This document shows positions 59,969-64,000 of a stretch of 64,000 bases of DNA, piece by piece. A model generated the notes under the pieces. The model saw nothing but the letters and a program-made list of their open reading frames with translations. It ran no database searches and was not told the origin of the DNA. The stretch's first letter is position 1. Each line of letters begins with the position of its first letter. The stretch spans positions 1,612,001 to 1,676,000 of the forward strand of contig JADJAA010000001.1 of NCBI GenBank assembly GCA_016704485.1, written 5' to 3'. The stretch comes from Flavobacteriales bacterium. Lineage in GTDB: Bacteria; Bacteroidota; Bacteroidia; Flavobacteriales_F; PHOS-HE28. Both the position numbers and the translations under genes were made by a program.

Positions 59969-60424
59969 ATGGGACTGAAGGAAAGGATCGATGCTGACAT
60001 CAAAGCAGCCATGCTTGCCCGTGAAAGGGACAAGTTGAATGCTTTGCGCGCAATAAAAAGTGCGATACTGCTCGAACTTACAAAAGGAGGGAGTAGTGAG
60101 GAACTGGATGAAGCGGTCGGTATGAAGATCCTACAGAAACTTCATAAGCAACGGTTGGAGAGTGCGGCGATCTATATCGAACAGGATCGAAAGGATCTTG
60201 CCGCCGAAGAGGAAGTGCAAGCGAAGGTGATAGAAGCCTATTTGCCGCAACAGATGAGCCAGGAGGAAGTGGCTGATGTTGTGCGTGAAGTGATTGCTTC
60301 GACAGGTGCGAAAAGTATGGCGGATATGGGCCGAGTAATGGGTGAAACGAATAAAAGATTGGCCGGTAAGGCTGATGGAAGCGCTATTGCGGCGCTCGTA
60401 AAAGAACTGCTCAGCGGGGGCTGA
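59969..60424 (+). CDS. GatB/YqeY domain protein
   Basis: About 151 residues from ATG 59969 (a GTG at 59945 adds eight residues). It matches YqeY: MGLKERIDADIKAAMLARERDKLNALRAIKSAI, EVQAKVIEAYLPQQMSQEEV, and MADMGRVMGETNKRLAGKADG. The domain is tRNA-interacting in GatB; the free form has no settled function. It is usual after ftsZ in Bacteroidota and closes the operon, before a strong terminator. Confidence 0.9.
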   Translation: MGLKERIDADIKAAMLARERDKLNALRAIKSAILLELTKGGSSEELDEAVGMKILQKLHKQRLESAAIYIEQDRKDLAAEEEVQAKVIEAYLPQQMSQEEVADVVREVIASTGAKSMADMGRVMGETNKRLAGKADGSAIAALVKELLSGG

Positions 60425-60448
60425 GCAGGGTTAGGTTAGGGTTGAATG

Positions 60449-60479
60449 AAAAGGCGTGTCCAAACCGGGCGCGCCTTTT
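60449..60479 (+). terminator. Rho-independent terminator of the dcw operon
   Basis: A 13-bp stem with two G-U pairs (AAAAGGCG with CGCCTTTT at the ends, 5-base loop AAACC) 24 bases after the yqeY stop, ending in a short T run. Confidence 0.85.
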
Positions 60480-60779
60480 CGCTTTATACCATTTCGTCTT
60501 ATGAATCGACTAAAGTTGTGTAGCAATTTTTTGATCAGGCGATCAAGAAAATCTTTTCATATCCAAAGCTATGGAACTATTTTATTGAGAAGCATGGTCG
60601 GAAAAGAGCGAGCAAATTGGTCGAGACTGTATGACGAAATGGTATTATGTGTCCCGTCCTAGAATAGGTTGACACAATTCCGCTATACAATGGAAGACTC
60701 AATTAGCCATAGGACAAGACGAAACCAACTTGATCATTTCGACTACATTCACCAAGCAAACAGCATAATTTTCTTCCTC
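60480..60779. other. 300-base gap after the dcw operon with copy of an mrp-leader-like segment
   Basis: No gene seen up to the small T9SS protein. It contains the segment at 60595-60657 that resembles the mrp promoter region. The rest is AT-rich, and no exact TAnnTTTG box was seen. Confidence 0.4.
60595..60657 (+). repeat. Segment shared with the mrp upstream region
   Basis: Matches 32976-33040 in order: GGTCG, AAAAGAGCGAG, CTG-ATG-C, AAATGGTAT, TGTG-CCC. The -7 box of the mrp copy is not preserved. Confidence 0.5.
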
Positions 60780-61109
60780 ATGAATAGCATGACCTACGCT
60801 TGGTTCTTTGTGATATGTGCCTCCATTAGTGTGAATGTTGCACCACAGGATCCGCTTATACCATCGGATAAATATGGTGAAGAAGATAGTAAGCATACAA
60901 CGTTCTGGAGAAACAATGGACAGATCATCGGCTCTGAGCAACTTGCTCAGGCTCCGTTGGTTTTCGATAGTACAGGAAGACAGATATTGACGAGTTCAAT
61001 GTCAAGAACCAAAGAAGGTTTCATAGTTGACCTTGATGCATTGTCTGATGGGGCGTATGTGATCACCTTCAACGGCGCATTTGGTGCAAAAGCACTCGTG
61101 TTGCATTGA
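60780..61109 (+). CDS. Very small secreted protein consisting mainly of a T9SS-type sorting domain
   Basis: A 109-residue protein from ATG 60780 (or 60789), chosen because a signal-peptide-like segment follows (MTYAWFFVICASISV). After a short charged spacer (DPLIPSDKYGEEDSKHTTFW) it has a compact T9SS type A tail: PLVFDSTGRQILTSS, LDALSDGAYVITFNG and a final KALVLH. There is no room for another domain. It may be a remnant of a longer cargo or a small surface protein. The next gene begins 7 bases later and is also T9SS-like. Confidence 0.55.
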   Translation: MNSMTYAWFFVICASISVNVAPQDPLIPSDKYGEEDSKHTTFWRNNGQIIGSEQLAQAPLVFDSTGRQILTSSMSRTKEGFIVDLDALSDGAYVITFNGAFGAKALVLH

Positions 61110-61116
61110 TCAAGCC

Positions 61117-62490
61117 ATGAGAATTATTCTCTTGTTTTTTGCTTTGGTGATAGTAGTTGCTGCTAAGTCTCAGGATCTATGGGCACCAGCTGGGCATCCA
61201 GGTAGTTGTGCATACATTCAGAGGTTGTATGCCGACACGGCGAATGATGCGCTTTATGCAGGCGGGGAATGTACATTCAACGGAACGAACAATGACAATG
61301 CGTTGTATAAATACCAAGATGGTGCTTGGTCAACTATTGGGATCTTTGACCAGTCTATTCGATCTATAGTGAATTACCATGACACGATCATCGTCAGTGG
61401 GGGTTTTAGCACGATCAATGGTCAGCCACATGAGTCCTGCGTGTATTTGTATGATGGGGAATGGTATGACTACGGTGCGTTCGTTGGTTCGCCGTTTCAC
61501 CTAAAGATATTAGAAGATGATCTCTACTTGGTTGGCGGATTCATTTATATCAATGATGGTGACACCGCTAAGGGAGTGGCGAAGCGTGTTGGTAACCATT
61601 GGGAAGCCGTGGGTAGGTTGCAAGACGTACTACCAAACAATAGCCCGATGGTTATGGATATTGCCATCTTCAATGATGAGATCTATATCTGTGGAAATAT
61701 TAGCTCCACTACAACTTCAAGTGATTTTTTCAAACTCGAAGGCGATGCATGGGTACCTGCAGCGAGTACTGGATTGTACGGTTCGTTTGCGGTGGGCAAT
61801 GCCTTGGAGGTGTACCAGAATGAGCTTTATATAGCAGGTGGTATACACATTAGCGAGGGTAACATAGGCGAAGGTGTTTTGAAGTATGATGGGGTAGGGA
61901 GTTTGCAACCCGTAGGCACCGGACTACAGGATATGGACAACGGGCAAGCGCTGTATGTAGTTGCAGAGGATATGGAGGTACATGATGGAAAACTTTTCGT
62001 TGGTGGGGTGTTTTGGCATGCAGGCAATGTGCCCGCATGGCGCATGGCGACTTGGGATGGAAATAAATGGTGCGGGCTAGGCGGCGAGATCGAAGGTCGC
62101 GTAGAGACCATTGCATTCTACCATGACACACTTTTCTATGGTTCGCAAAGCAACCCCAACGTGGATGGGGTTTTTACCAACCATATGGCTCGTTACTTGG
62201 GTAGTACGTACGCCGATACATGCAGCCTACCCGTGGGTGTGCCCACGGAGTTTACAGTACAAGAACAACTGGTCATTTGGCAAGGAGGTGGCGCTGGCAC
62301 CTTACAGATCAGCGGATTCAAGAAAGGCGATGTGCTTTACATTCATGATGCACTTGGCCGCCAGGTACTATCATTGAGCATGATGGAGAATGAGCACTAT
62401 GTAACGCCTCCTCTGGTGGGTGGTTCATATATCGCTTCAAGGGTTGGCAAAAATGGTCGAACGAATTCGACCCGGTTCGTTGTGTTCTGA
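61117..62490 (+). CDS. Secreted beta-propeller-like protein with T9SS-type tail
   Basis: A 457-residue protein from ATG 61117 with a signal peptide (MRIILLFFALVIVVAAKSQ). Residues 20-385 hold repeated blades of the type ALYKYQDGAWSTIG, VYLYDGEWYDYGAF, AKRVGNHWEAVGRL, MATWDGNKWCGLGG with -YIAGG/-YLVGG strands, a Kelch- or delta-60-like propeller. Residues about 400-457 form a short sorting-like end (VLYIHDALGRQVLSLS). No enzymatic motif is seen; binding or adhesion at the surface is likely. Co-transcribed with the small protein upstream. Confidence 0.72.
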   Translation: MRIILLFFALVIVVAAKSQDLWAPAGHPGSCAYIQRLYADTANDALYAGGECTFNGTNNDNALYKYQDGAWSTIGIFDQSIRSIVNYHDTIIVSGGFSTINGQPHESCVYLYDGEWYDYGAFVGSPFHLKILEDDLYLVGGFIYINDGDTAKGVAKRVGNHWEAVGRLQDVLPNNSPMVMDIAIFNDEIYICGNISSTTTSSDFFKLEGDAWVPAASTGLYGSFAVGNALEVYQNELYIAGGIHISEGNIGEGVLKYDGVGSLQPVGTGLQDMDNGQALYVVAEDMEVHDGKLFVGGVFWHAGNVPAWRMATWDGNKWCGLGGEIEGRVETIAFYHDTLFYGSQSNPNVDGVFTNHMARYLGSTYADTCSLPVGVPTEFTVQEQLVIWQGGGAGTLQISGFKKGDVLYIHDALGRQVLSLSMMENEHYVTPPLVGGSYIASRVGKNGRTNSTRFVVF

Positions 62491-62536
62491 TCCGTTCATG
62501 AACCACAGGTAGTTCCGGAACCACTATAAAAGCGAA

Positions 62537-62556
62537 AGGCCCGCTTTCGCGGGCCT
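62537..62556 (-). terminator. Rho-independent terminator of the H1-like gene
   Basis: A perfect 8-bp GC-rich stem (AGGCCCGC with GCGGGCCT, 4-base loop), 22 bases after the stop at 62579, with TTTCGCTTTTAT on the minus strand. It can also serve the convergent propeller gene. Confidence 0.85.
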
Positions 62557-62578
62557 AACGTGCGTTACCAAAACGCGC

Positions 62579-62824
62579 TTACTTCTTCTTGGCCGCTTTT
62601 CTTTTCGCTGCCTTTCTAGGAGCTTTGCGAGCTGCTGGCTTAGCTGCCTTTTTAGGGGCTGCTTTCTTAGCCGCTTTCTTAGCTGCCTTTTTAGCTGCCT
62701 TTTTTGGGGCTGCTTTTTTAGCTGCTTTTTTAGCTGCCTTTTTTGGGGCTGCTTTTTTCGCTGCCTTCTTTGCTGCCTTTTTAGGGGCTGCTTTCGTCGC
62801 TGCTTTCTTTGCTTTCTTAGCCAT
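62579..62824 (-). CDS. Histone H1-like Lys/Ala-rich DNA-binding protein
   Basis: An 81-residue protein from ATG 62824, almost wholly Lys, Ala and Pro, built from KKAAKKAAPKKA-type units repeated about five times and ending RKAAKRKAAKKK. It resembles the C-terminal tail of eukaryotic histone H1 and bacterial Hc1/AlgP-type proteins, which bind DNA non-specifically and compact the nucleoid. A longer frame upstream (to 62926) would read through its promoter box. The repetitive DNA may vary in copy number between strains. Confidence 0.82.
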   Translation of the reverse strand: MAKKAKKAATKAAPKKAAKKAAKKAAPKKAAKKAAKKAAPKKAAKKAAKKAAKKAAPKKAAKPAARKAPRKAAKRKAAKKK

Positions 62825-62842
62825 TGTTTTGGAGTGTTTCCC

Positions 62843-62850
62843 CAAACGTA
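62843..62850 (-). promoter_or_regulatory. -7 promoter box (TACGTTTG) for the H1-like gene
   Basis: Minus-strand TACGTTTG, an exact TAnnTTTG match, 18 bases before the ATG at 62824. It supports the short start. Confidence 0.5.
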
Positions 62851-62979
62851 TGGCAGTGAAGTTATCAGTGAGCAAATCAATGCATCCATATTCCAACGCT
62901 GCAATGTTGATATCGCCCATCAACATGATCGAATTGATTCGTTGGATTCATTTGCGATTGAAGAAAACCCTTGCTGTTC

Positions 62980-63687
62980 CTAGTGTTCTATTACAAGCTT
63001 GAATCCAACACCATGCACATTAACGATGTTTACTTTCTCATCCGTTTTCAGGTACTTTCTTAATCGACTGATGAAAACATCAAGTGAACGTCCAAGAAAA
63101 TAGGTGTCATCACCCCATACCATATTCAACACGAGTTCACGCGGAAGTACTTGTTCCTGATGCATGCACAACAACCGAAGAACATCGGCTTCTTTCTTTG
63201 TCAGTTTCCGTTCCTCGGTCGGGTGGGTCAGCGTCAGATTCCGAAAGTCGAAGGTGTATTCACCGAGTTCGAAATGTTCGCGATCGCGCGTTTCCGATCC
63301 GGTGCCGGATGTTCTACGCAGTATGGCTTCAATACGAAGTACCAGTTCTTCATGACTGAATGGTTTCGTTAGATAATCATCGCCGCCTGCTTTGAATCCT
63401 GCTATGCGATCCTCGGTCTGGCTCTTCGCCGAGAGAAATACGATCGGTACTTCGGCATTTATCAAACGTATGTCCTCCGCAAGACTGAATCCATCCTTAT
63501 GGGGCAGCATCACATCCAGAACACAAAGGTCATAAACGTGCTCATTGAAATGTTTAAGACCATCCTTCCCGTCTCTGCTGAGATGGACGGTATAGCCCTT
63601 ACGTTTCAATGAGTCCTGGATCACGAAGCCAAGGTTCTGATCATCCTCTACTAGTAAAATGGTCTCTTTTCTATCGGTCATGTTCAT
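62980..63687 (-). CDS. OmpR/PhoB-family response regulator
   Basis: A 235-residue regulator: receiver domain 8-125 with acidic pair VEDD, phospho-acceptor Asp 58 (CVLDVMLP) and LTKPF; winged-helix DNA-binding domain about 135-235 (LTKKEADVLRLLCMHQEQVLPRELVL, SLDVFISRLRKYL, GVGFKLV). It is phosphorylated by the kinase encoded just upstream, with a 4-base overlap (kinase stop in its start). Target genes are not visible. Confidence 0.93.
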   Translation of the reverse strand: MNMTDRKETILLVEDDQNLGFVIQDSLKRKGYTVHLSRDGKDGLKHFNEHVYDLCVLDVMLPHKDGFSLAEDIRLINAEVPIVFLSAKSQTEDRIAGFKAGGDDYLTKPFSHEELVLRIEAILRRTSGTGSETRDREHFELGEYTFDFRNLTLTHPTEERKLTKKEADVLRLLCMHQEQVLPRELVLNMVWGDDTYFLGRSLDVFISRLRKYLKTDEKVNIVNVHGVGFKLVIEH

Positions 63688-64000
63688 GCTGTTGGAGTGC
63701 GTTCTAGTTGCTCCTGCTTGGCGAGCGGAAGCGTCAATGTAAATACGCTGCCACGTCCCAATTCACTTTGGACAGTGACCTTGCCACAATGTTCCTTAGC
63801 GATCTGTTTCACGTAGTGCAGGCCAAGCCCGAATCCTTTTACGTTGTGCACATTGCCGGTATGCACACGATAGAATCGTTCAAAAATGGTATCCAGTTCA
63901 GCCTTTGCTATGCCAATGCCTTGGTCATGTATGCTCACACTTACGTTGCCGTTCGCGCTGTTCAACCGGATCTCTATCGTAGCATTATCCGGTCCGTACT
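63684..64000 (-). CDS. Sensor histidine kinase, C-terminal part (cut by window edge)
   Basis: About 105 residues of the ATPase domain run in from the window edge: VSVSIHDQGIGIAKAELDTIFERFYRV (N/G1 and F boxes), GFGLGLHYVKQIAKEH (G2 box) and GSVFTLTLPLA at the end. The frame is open upstream to the edge, so an apparent start near 63965 is not real. It is the partner of the adjoining response regulator. Confidence 0.9.
   Translation of the reverse strand, partial: YGPDNATIEIRLNSANGNVSVSIHDQGIGIAKAELDTIFERFYRVHTGNVHNVKGFGLGLHYVKQIAKEHCGKVTVQSELGRGSVFTLTLPLAKQEQLERTPTA

Noticed and set aside
60669..60779. Longer start for the small T9SS-type protein
   Set aside because: The extra 37 residues are polar and would bury the signal peptide; ATG 60780 gives a normal export signal.
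62589..63002. Ala/Phe-rich plus-strand frame
   Set aside because: This is the antisense of the Lys/Ala repeats of the H1-like gene; hydrophobic appearance is a by-product of the codons.

Overview
The window reads as chromosomal DNA of a Bacteroidota bacterium, most likely a member of the Flavobacteriales with roughly balanced base composition (inference). Reasons: gliding/type IX secretion genes gldB and gldC, several secreted proteins with C-terminal type IX (T9SS) sorting domains, a DUF6089-uppS-bamA-ompH cluster, a division/cell-wall cluster without murF, and repeated promoter-like boxes of the Bacteroidota form TAnnTTTG close to start codons. No rRNA, tRNA, CRISPR, insertion sequence or prophage was recognised. 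About 50 genes are tightly packed.

Layout. 1-8.4 kb (minus): outer-membrane biogenesis and cofactor genes: two OmpH/Skp-like chaperones (one cut by the window edge), BamA, UppS, a DUF6089 protein, NAD kinase, a second Omp85-like protein and a CBS-domain protein. 8.5-10.9 kb (plus): pdxJ, a hydrolase and a small secreted protein. 10.9-20.3 kb: a block of secreted and outer-membrane proteins: a two-HKD phospholipase-D-type protein with an OB-like domain and T9SS tail, an exo/endonuclease/phosphatase-fold enzyme, a lipoprotein, a T9SS protein with a nuclease-type OB fold, a DUF5689 lipoprotein and a TonB-dependent receptor. I read this as an extracellular nucleic-acid breakdown and uptake locus. 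20.6-32.8 kb: mixed housekeeping genes (GT2 transferase, dihydroorotase, tyrS, a histidine kinase, a NUC1 nuclease with an OB tail, trmB, an alkyltransferase-like protein). 33.0-37.4 kb: mrp, a NifU-like gene and korAB, an iron-sulfur and 2-oxoacid:ferredoxin oxidoreductase set. 37.6-43.3 kb: a DUF6268 gene broken by a stop, nadE, a PorT-like barrel, gldB, gldC, engB and a hydrolase. 43.8-60.5 kb (plus): one long dcw operon: mraZ, rsmH, ftsL-like, ftsI, murE, mraY, murD, a free-standing MurD C-domain paralogue, ftsW, murG, murC, ftsQ, ftsA, ftsZ and yqeY. 60.6-64 kb: two T9SS-type secreted proteins, a histone H1-like protein and a response regulator/histidine kinase pair.

Most worth a second look: the orphan Mur-ligase C-domain inside the dcw operon; the secreted nuclease/TonB block; GTGG boxes at exact 10-bp spacing before mraZ, with a second, inverted pair upstream; two genes whose frames are broken in a simple way (trmB by one extra A in an A6 run, the DUF6268 gene by an in-frame TAA straight after its signal peptide); a family of intergenic repeats built on GGCAGTTAGCAGT; and a widespread arrangement in which the -7 promoter box lies only 4-26 bases before the start codon, implying leaderless or nearly leaderless mRNAs.
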